From positions 682,001-746,000 of the forward strand of contig NZ_BQYJ01000002.1 in assembly GCF_023168165.1 (NCBI RefSeq): a stretch of DNA of 64,000 nucleotides, in the 5' to 3' direction. The translations under genes and the position numbers were made by a program. The stretch comes from Niallia sp. NCCP-28 (lineage in GTDB: Bacteria; Bacillota; Bacilli; Bacillales; Cytobacillaceae). Position 1 is the stretch's first letter. Every line of letters begins with the position of its first letter. The notes below the pieces were generated by a model. That model saw only the letters and a list, made by a program, of their open reading frames with translations, was not told the origin of the DNA and searched no databases. Shown in pieces: positions 44,848-55,522 of the stretch.

Positions 44848-45501
44848 ATGGAAAAATGGGAATTAGTATATTTTTATATCATTATAGCAGCAGTCTGCTC
44901 TTTCCTTCCTATTGTAGGAAGATATATTGCAATAGTTAATACATTGATTCATGAAGTTTGGCATGTAGTTGCAGCAATCATTTCGGGGCGGAAATTTAGG
45001 CTGGTGCATAAAATTAACTTGAATAGAGATGCTTCTGGAACAGCTTTAACACAGACGGGTTCATGGATTGGGCGCATCTTTATTGCTTATATGGGATATA
45101 CGGGATCTTCGGTAACAGCATATGGTTTGTTTTATTTGCTAAAGAAAGAGCATTACATTGCCATCCTTTTTATCTTTGCTTGTGTTGCTTGCATATCCCT
45201 TGTGTTATGGGTGAGAAATTTATACGGTTTATTTTGGACTATATCCTTTTTGGGTTTTAACTTTTGGATATTTTATTATGATAAGCCAGTGATTTTACAG
45301 CATGTCAGCATTTTTTTAAGCTGTGTTGTTTTAGTGCAGTCTGTCTGGACGGCATTTATTGTTTTTCGGTTAAGCATCAAGCAGAGCAAAAACGCTGGAG
45401 ATGCCACCGCGCTTGCAGCAACAACAAAAATACCTGCTTTTATTTGGGGATTCCTTTTTTTAGGACAAGCTTTGTATTTTGTTTATCTTATTTTTTTATG
45501 A
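44848..45501 (+). CDS. M50-type membrane metallopeptidase
   Basis: A 217-residue protein with about six membrane segments and a zinc site HEVWH at residues 35-39 in the second segment (NTLIHEVWHVVAAIISG), as in the M50B group. These proteases cut within membranes, but substrates of the small bacterial members are mostly unknown. GAGGAG precedes the ATG. The last 6 bp overlap the 3' end of the XRE regulator on the other strand. No site-1 protease or anti-sigma partner is adjacent. Confidence 0.85.
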   Translation: MEKWELVYFYIIIAAVCSFLPIVGRYIAIVNTLIHEVWHVVAAIISGRKFRLVHKINLNRDASGTALTQTGSWIGRIFIAYMGYTGSSVTAYGLFYLLKKEHYIAILFIFACVACISLVLWVRNLYGLFWTISFLGFNFWIFYYDKPVILQHVSIFLSCVVLVQSVWTAFIVFRLSIKQSKNAGDATALAATTKIPAFIWGFLFLGQALYFVYLIFL

Positions 45502-45813
45502 TAGATTTCTTTTTACCCTTGTAAAGGCAATAAGGTTTTTGAGTTCATCTTCTGATACTGGCTGCTGGTCTATTGTTAAAAGAATGGTTCCTAGTGCTGT
45601 TAATTCTATGGAAGAAGCAGGAGAGGTTCGATTTAAAATATAGTCAACAGAGACATTAAATAAGTCTGCAATTTGCATTAATGCACGCAATGAGGGTTCC
45701 CGATAGCCTGATTCATAGCCAGCATATGTACTTTTGGCAATTCCAAGCATATCGGCAGTTTCCTGTTGGGACCAGTTTTTACTTTTTCTAAGTTCTTGCA
45801 ATGTTTTCAGCAA
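45496..45813 (-). CDS. ansR: XRE-family regulator, probable AnsR
   Basis: A 105-residue protein with an N-terminal XRE helix-turn-helix (LRKSKNWSQQETADMLGIAK, STYAGYESGYREPSLRALMQ IADLFNVS; residues 8-55) and a short C-terminal tail. It is divergent from the asparaginase gene, as ansR is from ansAB in B. subtilis, where AnsR represses until aspartate accumulates. GGGAGTGG stands before the start at 45813 on its strand. Name given from domain and position; the C-terminal tail was not compared. Confidence 0.7.
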   Translation of the reverse strand: MLKTLQELRKSKNWSQQETADMLGIAKSTYAGYESGYREPSLRALMQIADLFNVSVDYILNRTSPASSIELTALGTILLTIDQQPVSEDELKNLIAFTRVKRNLS

Positions 45814-45893
45814 TAATATCCACTCCCGTTAATTAATGTTATATATTAATCAGAAGTATAGCACGGAAAAATCTTTTTTAAAAGAAAAAAGTA

Positions 45894-45960
45894 CGCGTTT
45901 TGAATACAAGTATTGCTTTATTTATAGGAACGGTACTATAATACAACTAAATAAAACGCG
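45894..45960 (+). promoter_or_regulatory. ansA promoter flanked by inverted CGCGTTTT sites
   Basis: TTGCTT (45913-45918) and TATAAT (45937-45942), 18 bp apart. CGCGTTTT (45894-45901) and its exact inverse AAAACGCG (45953-45960) flank the promoter at nearly equal distances. They are candidate AnsR sites. Confidence 0.6.
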
Positions 45961-46000
45961 ATTCGCATACATTTGTTGTTTGTGAAACAGGAGGAAGTAG

Positions 46001-47020
46001 ATGAAAAAATTATTATTGCTCGCTACAGGAGGAACAATTGCATCTGTAGAAGGAGAAGAAGGGTTAGTTCCAGGACTATCGGCTGAAGAGCTGCTGCAAT
46101 ATTTTGATGAGGACTCTCATACAGTTGATGTAACATGCAAAATCCTCATGAATCGAGACAGCACCAATATGCAACCAGAGCATTGGACGATAATGGCTCG
46201 GGCAATTGCTGAAAATTATGAGCAGTATGATGGATTTGTCATCACACATGGAACGGATACATTGGCCTATACTTCTGCTGCTTTAAGCTATATGCTGCAA
46301 CATTTAAATAAACCGGTTGTTATTACAGGATCACAAGTTCCAATCAGCTTTAAGCAAACAGATGCCAAAAAGAATGTATCAGATAGTATTCGTTTTGCGA
46401 TGGAAGATATCGGCGGTGTGTTTGTAGTTTTTGATGGCAGGGTGATTATGGGCACAAGAGCTGTGAAAATGAGAACCAAAAGCTATGATGCCTTTGAAAG
46501 CATTAATCACCCATATGTGGCTTCTATTCAAGAAAAAACAATCCATTATTATTGGAAGCCAAGTCAAACAAACAGAGGCAATTTGACAGTTGATACAAGC
46601 CTTTGTCCAGATGTTTTTCTATTAAAGCTTCATCCCGGCACAAAACCAGAAATCTTTGATTATCTGAAAACCGTTTATAAGGGGGTCATTATTGAGAGCT
46701 TTGGAAATGGAGGACTGCCTTTTGAAGAACGAAATTTATTGCCGAAATTGCAGGAATTAGTGCATGCAGGAGTGGCTGTGACGATTTCTACTCAATGCTT
46801 AGAAGAAGGACAAGACTTATATTTATATGAGGTTGGCAGAAAAGTGGCACAGTATGATGTTATTCTATCTGCTGATATGAATACGGAAGCAATTGTTGCA
46901 AAGTTAATGTGGATATTAGGCAAAACAACGGATAGAAAGCAAGTAAAGCAATGGATGGAAAAGCCAATAGCTTCGGATTTATCTGTTGATTGGGAAAAAA
47001 TAAATGATAAAGGAAACTAA
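46001..47020 (+). CDS. ansA: Type I L-asparaginase
   Basis: The 339-residue cytosolic enzyme hydrolyses asparagine to aspartate and ammonia. Catalytic motifs are intact: [16 protein letters not shown] with the first Thr (residues 7-22) and THGTDTLAY with His83-Thr87, followed by [20 protein letters not shown]. No signal peptide. AGGAGG precedes the ATG at 46001. In B. subtilis ansB (aspartase) follows ansA; here it is absent and a gene remnant follows instead, so aspartate would be used by other routes. Confidence 0.93.
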   Translation: MKKLLLLATGGTIASVEGEEGLVPGLSAEELLQYFDEDSHTVDVTCKILMNRDSTNMQPEHWTIMARAIAENYEQYDGFVITHGTDTLAYTSAALSYMLQHLNKPVVITGSQVPISFKQTDAKKNVSDSIRFAMEDIGGVFVVFDGRVIMGTRAVKMRTKSYDAFESINHPYVASIQEKTIHYYWKPSQTNRGNLTVDTSLCPDVFLLKLHPGTKPEIFDYLKTVYKGVIIESFGNGGLPFEERNLLPKLQELVHAGVAVTISTQCLEEGQDLYLYEVGRKVAQYDVILSADMNTEAIVAKLMWILGKTTDRKQVKQWMEKPIASDLSVDWEKINDKGN

Positions 47021-47063
47021 ATATATCGGAAATTTATTGTTATTGCATACAAGCGTATTTTAA

Positions 47064-47261
47064 TTGCTGCAAATATTCATTTTTTTATGGAGACAAATCA
47101 TTTTGCTTCATGCCTTTTTTCCGAACCTTTCCCTTGGTGTGGTAATATTTTTATTGAATATTCTTTTATTTATTGTTGGGTTTATTTTTTTAGAATTTCA
47201 ATTTGGGGTAAAAACAATTTATCACGCATTAAATGAAGTAATTGGAACAGGTTTCAGATGA
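47064..47261 (+). pseudogene. Remnant of a YitT-family (DUF161) membrane protein
   Basis: About 65 codons remain. The segment LHAFFPNLSLGVVIFLLNIL and LFIVGFIFLEFQFGVKTIYH resembles the conserved 'P-L-LG--FLLNIPLFI-G--FLG--F--KT-Y' stretch near the N-terminus of YitT proteins (about 280 residues). The frame lacks a ribosome site and start, is preceded by a stop at about 47061, and ends before the rest of the family domain. Upstream bases in the same frame (GNLLLLHTSVF) could be more of it. Confidence 0.5.
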
Positions 47262-47329
47262 GGAATAAAATGGAGAAAATTATTGCATGATGAAACATAT
47301 AAAAGGTGCTGTCTAATAAGTCCTAAAAT

Positions 47330-47375
47330 AAAATCAGGCGAGGAAAAACAATTTGTTTTTCCTCGCCTGATTTTT
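47330..47375 (+). terminator. Terminator with perfect 20-bp stem
   Basis: AAATCAGGCGAGGAAAAACA pairs with TGTTTTTCCTCGCCTGATTT around a 3-nt loop, then TTT. It ends the ansA unit. The following gap to 47576 shows no gene. Confidence 0.85.
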
Positions 47376-47576
47376 GGTTTCTATTTATTTTACAAGAAAA
47401 GATGGTTTTTTGTCATTTGATTTTAAAAAATGCTATGTTAATGCTTATGATTAATTTTGACACTTTGTTGATTGGAACGCCTGGAGGGGAAGTCAACAGG
47501 ATAGTTTAACAGCCCCTTCCAGAGTGCAGACAAAGTCTATTTTGTCAAATATTCAGGCTGACGGCATCATTTTGCA

Positions 47577-48242
47577 TTACTGCAATTGCGGCATTTTTTT
47601 CGCCTTGACAGGTGATAATATTTTCTCAAGGAATCCGAGTGCCAAGTCAGCGATTACTGCCATTAGGGCGGTCGGGATTGCTCCTGCTAGAATAATGGCT
47701 GTTCCATTTGTTGCATTCGTGCCTCGAATAATAATATCTCCCAGTCCGCCGGCCCCAACAAATGTTCCAACAGCGGTAATGCCAATAGCGATAACTAAAG
47801 CTGTTCGCAATCCTGCCATTATAACTGACAATGATAACGGGAGTTCAACCATCCATAATACCTGGGATTTTGTCATTCCCATCGCTTTTCCCGATTCTAA
47901 ATAAGCGTGTTCAATGCTTATTATACCTACATAAGTATTGCGGATAATGGGGAGCAGAGAATAAAGAAATAAAGAGACAATGACGGTATTTGTGCCAAGC
48001 CCCATTACAAGCATTAAAATAGCAAGCATGGCAAGAGCAGGAATGGTCTGGATGACATTGGTAACAGAGAATATCCAAGAACTTAACTTGCGATATTTCG
48101 CAATAAAGATTCCAAGAGGAATAGCGATAATGCTGGCAAACAATACACCGTAAATGGACATTAAAAAATGACGGTAAAATTCATGCAGAACATATGCCCC
48201 ATTTTGACTGTAGTATGTTCCTAACTGCTGTAATACTTCCAT
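47577..48242 (-). CDS. opuCD: Osmoprotectant ABC transporter permease OpuCD
   Basis: A 221-residue permease with six membrane segments and the EAA-like loop of the glycine betaine/carnitine/choline family (ISIEHAYLESGKAMGMTKSQ VLWMVELPLSL; about residues 111-141), then FVGAGGLGDIIIRGTNATNG. Last gene of the opuC order CA-CB-CC-CD. AAGGAGG precedes the start at 48242. It forms the channel together with OpuCB. Confidence 0.92.
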   Translation of the reverse strand: MEVLQQLGTYYSQNGAYVLHEFYRHFLMSIYGVLFASIIAIPLGIFIAKYRKLSSWIFSVTNVIQTIPALAMLAILMLVMGLGTNTVIVSLFLYSLLPIIRNTYVGIISIEHAYLESGKAMGMTKSQVLWMVELPLSLSVIMAGLRTALVIAIGITAVGTFVGAGGLGDIIIRGTNATNGTAIILAGAIPTALMAVIADLALGFLEKILSPVKAKKMPQLQ

Positions 48243-48256
48243 TACAATACCTCCTT

Positions 48257-49842
<1,586 letters not shown>

Positions 49843-49853
49843 ATTTTCACCTC

Positions 49854-50999
49854 TTAAGAATTGGTTGTAATTAGCGCCTCATCAGTTCCCCAAATGCTGT
49901 CATAAACAATATCAACTAAAGAAGCTCTTGTTACAATTCCAACAAGGTGATGCGCTTCATCAACAACTGGCACATACTTAACGCCACGTTTTAGGATTTT
50001 TTGAACGGTATCTCGTATCATTGTGTCAGCCTGCACTTTATATAAATCAGTTATTAGCAAATCTTTAATTGTAGATGCTTTTTTTCGTTTTTCATCAATT
50101 GTTTCAATGTCTACATATCCTTTTAATTGGTTATTTTCATCCACGACTAACAAAGAATCCACTCGTTTTTCTTTCATTAAGGCAATCGCATCAGATAAAG
50201 ATTTATCTTCTGTAATGGAAATAGGATTTTGATTCATAATTTGCCTAACAAGCTCAACATTTGGTCTTGTTTGAATCAATCGTTCTTTTCCTATAAATTC
50301 TTCTACAAATTCATTTTTAGGATTTCGGAGTATTTCATCAGGTGTGCCAACTTGAACAATTTCTCCATCTTTTAGGATGACAATACGATCGGCTAGTTTA
50401 ATTGCCTCATCCATATCATGTGTGACAAATACAATTGTTTTATCTAATGTTTTTTGCAGATTTTTAAACTCTTCTTGTAAGGAATCCCTGGTTATCGGGT
50501 CAAGTGCTCCAAAGGGTTCATCCATTAGGATTAAAGGAGGATTGGCTGCAAGGGCACGCAATACACCGATCCTTTGCTGCTGCCCCCCGCTTAGTTCATG
50601 GGGATAGCGATCTAGATATTCTGGTCCCATGTCTACTAGCTTCAGCAATTCTTTTGCTTTTTCTTGGCGTTTATTTTCCTTCCATTTTAATAATTTAGGT
50701 ACAAGCGTAATATTTTCTGATATAGTCATATGCGGAAAAAGTCCGATAGATTGGATAACGTAACCGATATGTCGTCTTAATTCAATTGGGTTTTTATGAA
50801 GGATGTTTTCGCCGTTAATATAAATTGCTCCACCAGATGGCTCAATTAAACGATTAATCATTTTCATTGTGGTCGTTTTCCCACAGCCGCTTGGTCCGAT
50901 AAAACAAATGAATTCTCCTTTTTGGATTTCTAAATTAATATTTTTTACTGCATTTTTTCCGCCTTTATATGTTTTAGATACATTTTCCATCTTTAACAA
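49854..50999 (-). CDS. opuCA: Osmoprotectant ABC transporter ATPase OpuCA
   Basis: A 381-residue ATPase with Walker A GPSGCGKTT (about residues 36-44), signature LSGGQQQR, Walker B PPLILMDEPFGALDP, and two C-terminal CBS domains (VDSLLVVDENNQLKGYVDIE; RGVKYVPVVDEAHHLVGIVT), which in OpuA-type systems gate transport by ionic strength. The TTG at 50999 is chosen: AGGAGG is 8 bases upstream and the protein then begins MLKMENVSKTYKGG like known OpuCA; the GTG at 51008 lies inside the ribosome site. First gene of the operon. No GbsR/OpcR-type repressor is adjacent. Confidence 0.94.
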   Translation of the reverse strand: MLKMENVSKTYKGGKNAVKNINLEIQKGEFICFIGPSGCGKTTTMKMINRLIEPSGGAIYINGENILHKNPIELRRHIGYVIQSIGLFPHMTISENITLVPKLLKWKENKRQEKAKELLKLVDMGPEYLDRYPHELSGGQQQRIGVLRALAANPPLILMDEPFGALDPITRDSLQEEFKNLQKTLDKTIVFVTHDMDEAIKLADRIVILKDGEIVQVGTPDEILRNPKNEFVEEFIGKERLIQTRPNVELVRQIMNQNPISITEDKSLSDAIALMKEKRVDSLLVVDENNQLKGYVDIETIDEKRKKASTIKDLLITDLYKVQADTMIRDTVQKILKRGVKYVPVVDEAHHLVGIVTRASLVDIVYDSIWGTDEALITTNS

Positions 51000-51485
51000 T
51001 AAAAGCACCTCCTAAATTAATGTTTTTTAGTACATACATTCATAAAATTAGCTCGAAAAATAAAGGGATTGAAATTGCTGGCATTTGATTGCACAATTTA
51101 TAATAAAATTCTCTAACAAATAAAACAGTTTTTCATAACAGATAGTTTGGAATAAAATTTGGATTAGATGGAGGATTCTATTCAATAGCTTTATTTTATT
51201 GTAATGATGCATGCCTAAGTGGGGGAGTTATTTATATACCCATACCTCGCAACTATAAAACCATAAATAAATAAAAAAACTTTAAAAAGTGGGGAAAAAA
51301 GCAAAAATGGTTGACAAGTTGTCGGAATTTGTGTAAATTTATATTGAATTAAAGATACTTTATTTAGAGATATTTAATCCGATAATTTTTGTTATCAAAC
51401 TATCTTTTTAAAAAGGATAGAGTAATTTCTTCTAAAAAAGATAAAATAAAAAGAGTTCGGATTAACAAAAGAAAGGGAGATTATT
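51000..51485. other. Divergent intergenic region opuCA / azoR2
   Basis: About 490 bp of very AT-rich DNA. It holds the azoR2 promoter (51311-51339). I found no convincing -35/-10 pair for opuC and no gene. Confidence 0.5.
51311..51339 (+). promoter_or_regulatory. Promoter of azoR2
   Basis: TTGACA (51311-51316) and TAAATT (51334-51339), 17 bp apart. GACAAGTTGTC overlaps the -35 box as a small palindrome. Downstream, GATACTTTATTTAGAGATA (51354-51372) keeps one arm (AGAGATA) of the MhqR-type site; weak. Confidence 0.55.
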
Positions 51486-52121
51486 TTGGCAAAAGTATTA
51501 TACATTACAGCACATCCACATGATGAAACTGCTTCTTTCAGTATGGCAGCAGGGAAAGCTTTTATCGAAGAATACAAAACAGTAAATCCAAACGATGAAA
51601 TTGTTGCAATTGATTTGTATAAAGAAAATATTCCTCATATTGATGCAGATGTGTTTAGCGGATGGGGAAAACTTCAGTCAGGCAGTGCATTTGATGCCTT
51701 ATCTCAAGAAGAACAAGCAAAAGTTGCACGCCTTGCTGAATTAAGCGATCAATTTGTTGGAGCAGACAAATATGTATTCGTTACACCACTTTGGAACTTT
51801 TCATTTCCTCCAGTAATGAAAGCATACCTTGATTCTGTAGCGGTTGCAGGCAAAACGTTTAAATATACAGCAGAAGGTCCAATTGGATTGTTAACTGATA
51901 AAAAGGCTCTTCATATTCAAGCACGCGGAGGCTTTTATTCAGAAGGTCCTGCAGCTGATTTGGAAATGGGCCATAAATACTTAAGTATTATCATGAACTT
52001 TTTTGGAGTGCCTTCATTTGAAGGGATATTTATCGAAGGACATAATGCACAGCCAGATAAAGCGCAAGAAATCAAAGAAAATGGAATTGCAAGAGCAAAA
52101 GACTTGGCTCATACATTCTAA
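51486..52121 (+). CDS. azoR2: FMN-dependent NADH-azoreductase AzoR2 (YvaB-like)
   Basis: A 211-residue flavodoxin-like enzyme, same length as B. subtilis YvaB. It reduces quinones and azo compounds by two electrons using NADH. Seen: [20 protein letters not shown] (FMN phosphate loop), [38 protein letters not shown] (residues about 96-134), [18 protein letters not shown]. The start is TTG 51486 after AAAGGGAG. In B. subtilis azoR2 belongs to the MhqR regulon together with mhq dioxygenases like the one at 35814. Confidence 0.92.
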   Translation: MAKVLYITAHPHDETASFSMAAGKAFIEEYKTVNPNDEIVAIDLYKENIPHIDADVFSGWGKLQSGSAFDALSQEEQAKVARLAELSDQFVGADKYVFVTPLWNFSFPPVMKAYLDSVAVAGKTFKYTAEGPIGLLTDKKALHIQARGGFYSEGPAADLEMGHKYLSIIMNFFGVPSFEGIFIEGHNAQPDKAQEIKENGIARAKDLAHTF

Positions 52122-52122
52122 T

Positions 52123-52173
52123 AAGCATAAAAAAGAGGCACCCCAATCGGGATGCCTCTTTTTTATGCTTATT
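52123..52173 (+). terminator. Intrinsic terminator of azoR2
   Basis: AAGCATAAAAAAGAGGCACC and GGATGCCTCTTTTTTATGCT pair with one bulge; T-run inside the right arm. Confidence 0.9.
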
Positions 52174-52177
52174 TAAA

Positions 52178-52332
52178 GGGGGTTTTTGATCATTCCCTAA
52201 GATCAGGAAGCAGATAGGGAAACGAAAAATTTAGGCAGGCAGAGACTTTCGCATAAAAGCCCGATGGATTCCACTAGTAATCAGTGAGAGACGGAGACCA
52301 TTCCCTGATTGGAATTTTATTTTACTAATAAT
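52178..52332 (+). repeat. Dispersed repeat, family 2, copy E
   Basis: GGGGGTTTTTGATCATTCCC, AATTTAGGCAGGCAGAGACT, CGCATAAAAGCCCGATGG, CCACTAGTAATCAGTGAGAG, CATTCCCTGATTGGAATTTT in the usual order. The remaining 390 bp up to the next gene are AT-rich leader and promoter DNA without a gene. Confidence 0.65.
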
Positions 52333-52725
52333 TTTTCTGACAAGATTCAACAACTTCGAAAAAATGATGGAAGATCCCCTAGGTATTACGAAAAGAATTA
52401 TAATTGTTATTTATTCTTAAATGAATTGTAAAAAGAATTAAATTATTCTGTAAAGACGTTTTTTTACAATGGAACCCATAACCAAAAATAAGATTAATGA
52501 CTGCAAACAAAAATATATAATTCATAAAGTGGTTATAATTATTCAACCTGGTTTTCAAAAATGTGACTATAGTATTATATACGTGAAGTTTATTAGATAA
52601 TAAGATAGGTAATATATAATAAATGGTTTGTTTTATGCTATATTCAAATTAAGATTTTATTAAAAAACATGTCAATAGTTCCTAATTTAATTTTTTTGGT
52701 TCTTTAGTAACAGGAGGAAATACCT

Positions 52726-55386
52726 ATGAGGAAAATACTTGCACCAGGAGTAATAATAGCTTCTTTAACTGCACCAGGACTTATTCACCATCATGTACAT
52801 GCCGACTCGCTAAAAGTGGCGTATGTTAATATTGAACAAAATTCTACATTAAATATGAGAAAAGCCCCGTCTACCTCTGCTGCGATTATTGCAACTTTAA
52901 AAAAGGAGGCAGAAGTTACTGTTTTATCAGTGGAAAACGGATGGTCTAAAATTTCGGCAAATGGCAAAACAGGATATGTAAGTTCTGCTTATTTAACTGC
53001 AAAACAGCAAACTGCAACTGCAACTGCAACTAAATTTGTTTCCGTTGATGCCACATCTTCCTTAAACGTAAGATCGCAAGCTTCTACAACAGCAAAAGTA
53101 GTTGCAACAGTAAAAAATAACACAAAAGTAGAAGTGTATTCCACAGCAAATGGCTGGTCGAAAGTGGGGGTTAATGGAAAAACTGGTTATGTGGCAGACA
53201 AGTACTTAAAAAATGCTATAAATGAAAACACGACAAAATCAACAGCACAAGCAAGTAAGCCAGCAGAAGAAACAAAAAAAGCAAAGTATGTGAATGTTAG
53301 CAGTGGATCTAATTTGAATATGCGCACAAAGCCTAATGCAAATTCATCTGTTATTGTCAAATTAGCTAGAGGAGTACAGGTGACTGTTTATTCCGAAGCA
53401 AATGGCTGGTCTAAAATTAGCGTATACGGAAAAGAAGGCTATGTGAATTCTAGCTATTTATCAGCTTCTAAAATTGCGACTACATCCTCATCAGATAAAG
53501 TGGAGGCAAGTGTGGCAAAAAGCAAAACGATGTATGTGACGGTTGCAGAAAAGTCATCCTTAAATATGAGAAATAGCGCAAGCGCTAAAGGCAGTATCAT
53601 AAAAACATTAAGCAGGGGAACGAAGGTAGAAGTTCTTTCCGAAGCAAATGGCTGGTCAAAGGTGAATGTTAGCGGCAAGACGGGCTATGTTTCCAGCAGT
53701 TATTTAACGGCCTCCAATCCAATAATCTCCAATGAAAAAGACACAGATTCCATTACTGTCATGTATGTTAATGTCACTAAAGGTTCCGAACTTAATTTGC
53801 GGAAATCAGCTTCTACAACTGGCAGTGTAATAATCAAATTAGCAAGAGGAACAAAAGTAGAAGTGTATTCTCAGAATAATGGCTGGTCCAAAATAAAAGC
53901 AAATGGAAAAACTGGTTTTGTAAGTAGTAAATACATAGCAAAAACAAAAATTAGCGCAGATAACAGCAATGATTCCAGCAGTGAAAGTTCATCGGAATCT
54001 GCTGTAACGAAATATGTAAATGTCAGTGAAGGTTCATCCTTAAATATGCGCCAATCTCCTTCTGCTAGTGGAGCAGTTATAAAAAAACTAGGAAAAAATA
54101 CAAAAGTAACTGTATTATCAGAAGCAAATGGTTGGTCTAAAATAAAATCCGGCACGCAGACTGGCTATGTAAGTTCAGGCTATTTATCCGCTAGCGCAGT
54201 AGGCTCGGTAGTAGAGGATAATGCAAATAAAGTATCTAAGTATGTTAATGTAAAAGCTGGTTCTACATTAAATATGCGCAAACTTCCTTCTGTTTCCGCA
54301 GAAGTAATAGCGAAACTGGCAGCTGGAACAAAGGTGGAAGTTTCTTCCGAAGCAAATGGCTGGTCCAAAATTTCAGCAACTGGCAAAACGGGATATGTAA
54401 GTTCAGATTACTTAACTGCTGAAAAAGAAACAGGAACAGATACAGGAACAAATAATAGTGAAGTAACTACTGTCTATCAAAATTACAGCTTTACTGTTAA
54501 TGCAATGACAGATATTCAAATGAGTGTTAATCCACAGACCGATAAGCAGTATAGTACCTATATCAGAGAAGATGCCCTTAAATTTAACTTTTCAGATGCG
54601 GCAAAAGCAACAGTCGTTGGCGGCAGCTGGAGATTAAGAGGAGGAGCAGGAACAGATTATTGGGCTGTCACAAATGTAAATAGTGGAACGGTATTAACGA
54701 TTCTTGAAAAAGTTCAAGGAACAGACGGATATAACTGGTATAAGGTTAAAAATACGCAAACATGGGTAAATGCAAGTAAGGAAGATACATCTTATTATAT
54801 TAACCCTCAAAATTTTGTTTCCAATACAGTGTTGTCTTTACAGTTTATTAAACTATCAGAAACAGCTAATATAAAGGATCAAGAAGTAAATGAAAAAATA
54901 TTATCAGGCAAAGGAATCCTTGCAGGAAAAGCTTCTTCTTTTGTTGCAGCAGCGAAATCTTATGGGGTAAATGAAATATACCTTATTTCTCATGCGCTGC
55001 TAGAAACAGGAAACGGCAAATCTTCTTTGGCAAATGGCGTAACCTACAATGGAAGACAAGTATATAATATGTATGGGATAGGTGCCTATGACGGAAGCGC
55101 TGTTGCCAGCGGCGCTAAATATGCCTATAATGCTGGATGGTTTACACCAGAAGCTGCCATTATTGGAGGAGCGAAATTTATTGCTCAAGGATATATAAAT
55201 GCAGGGCAGGATACTCTTTATAAAATGAGATGGAATCCAGAAGCTGCAGTTAATAAAGGGATAGCTACACATCAATATGCTTCAGATATTGGTTGGGCTA
55301 CTAAACAAGTTAACCAAATTTACAGCCTTTATAGTTTGCTAGATTCCTATACAATGAAAAAAGAAATACCAGTATATAAACAATAA
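52726..55386 (+). CDS. Secreted N-acetylglucosaminidase with seven SH3b repeats
   Basis: The 886-residue protein has a signal peptide (MRKILAPGVIIASLTAPGLI...HADS), seven bacterial SH3 domains of about 62 residues between residues 30 and 570 (each with LNMR, NGWSK, GKTGYVSS), a spacer with one more SH3-like segment (SWRLRGGAGTDYWAV), and a C-terminal glucosaminidase domain of the LytD/GH73-like type (ISHALLETGNGKSSLANGV, NMYGIGAYDG, YKMRWNPEAA). Glu760 in ALLETGNG is the likely acid catalyst. It cleaves glycan strands in the wall; SH3b domains anchor it to peptidoglycan. CAGGAGG precedes the ATG. LytD itself has a different repeat part. Confidence 0.9.
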   Translation: MRKILAPGVIIASLTAPGLIHHHVHADSLKVAYVNIEQNSTLNMRKAPSTSAAIIATLKKEAEVTVLSVENGWSKISANGKTGYVSSAYLTAKQQTATATATKFVSVDATSSLNVRSQASTTAKVVATVKNNTKVEVYSTANGWSKVGVNGKTGYVADKYLKNAINENTTKSTAQASKPAEETKKAKYVNVSSGSNLNMRTKPNANSSVIVKLARGVQVTVYSEANGWSKISVYGKEGYVNSSYLSASKIATTSSSDKVEASVAKSKTMYVTVAEKSSLNMRNSASAKGSIIKTLSRGTKVEVLSEANGWSKVNVSGKTGYVSSSYLTASNPIISNEKDTDSITVMYVNVTKGSELNLRKSASTTGSVIIKLARGTKVEVYSQNNGWSKIKANGKTGFVSSKYIAKTKISADNSNDSSSESSSESAVTKYVNVSEGSSLNMRQSPSASGAVIKKLGKNTKVTVLSEANGWSKIKSGTQTGYVSSGYLSASAVGSVVEDNANKVSKYVNVKAGSTLNMRKLPSVSAEVIAKLAAGTKVEVSSEANGWSKISATGKTGYVSSDYLTAEKETGTDTGTNNSEVTTVYQNYSFTVNAMTDIQMSVNPQTDKQYSTYIREDALKFNFSDAAKATVVGGSWRLRGGAGTDYWAVTNVNSGTVLTILEKVQGTDGYNWYKVKNTQTWVNASKEDTSYYINPQNFVSNTVLSLQFIKLSETANIKDQEVNEKILSGKGILAGKASSFVAAAKSYGVNEIYLISHALLETGNGKSSLANGVTYNGRQVYNMYGIGAYDGSAVASGAKYAYNAGWFTPEAAIIGGAKFIAQGYINAGQDTLYKMRWNPEAAVNKGIATHQYASDIGWATKQVNQIYSLYSLLDSYTMKKEIPVYKQ

Positions 55387-55404
55387 TCTTTTTTGTGAAA
55401 AGGA

Positions 55405-55440
55405 GGAGTGGTCTTTTCTTAAAGAAAGGACCATTCTCTT
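55405..55440 (+). terminator. Hairpin after the glucosaminidase gene
   Basis: GAGTGGTCTTTTCTT / AAGAAAGGACCATTCTC form a long stem, but only a short T-rich tail follows, so termination may be partial. Confidence 0.5.
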
Positions 55441-55522
55441 ATGAATAATTCATGCAGCATAATCTGTAAAAATATGAGAATTATTGTGAAATTGATGGAG
55501 AAAAACAAACAAGAATTCTATT

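Noticed and set aside
47306-47345. TGCTGTCTAATAAGTCCTAA as the end of an insertion sequence
   Set aside because: It resembles the ends of some IS elements, but no transposase fragment and no matching opposite end were found nearby.
53500-54400. Regular repeats suggesting a repeat array or CRISPR
   Set aside because: They are protein-level SH3b repeats of about 190-250 bp, not short direct repeats with spacers.
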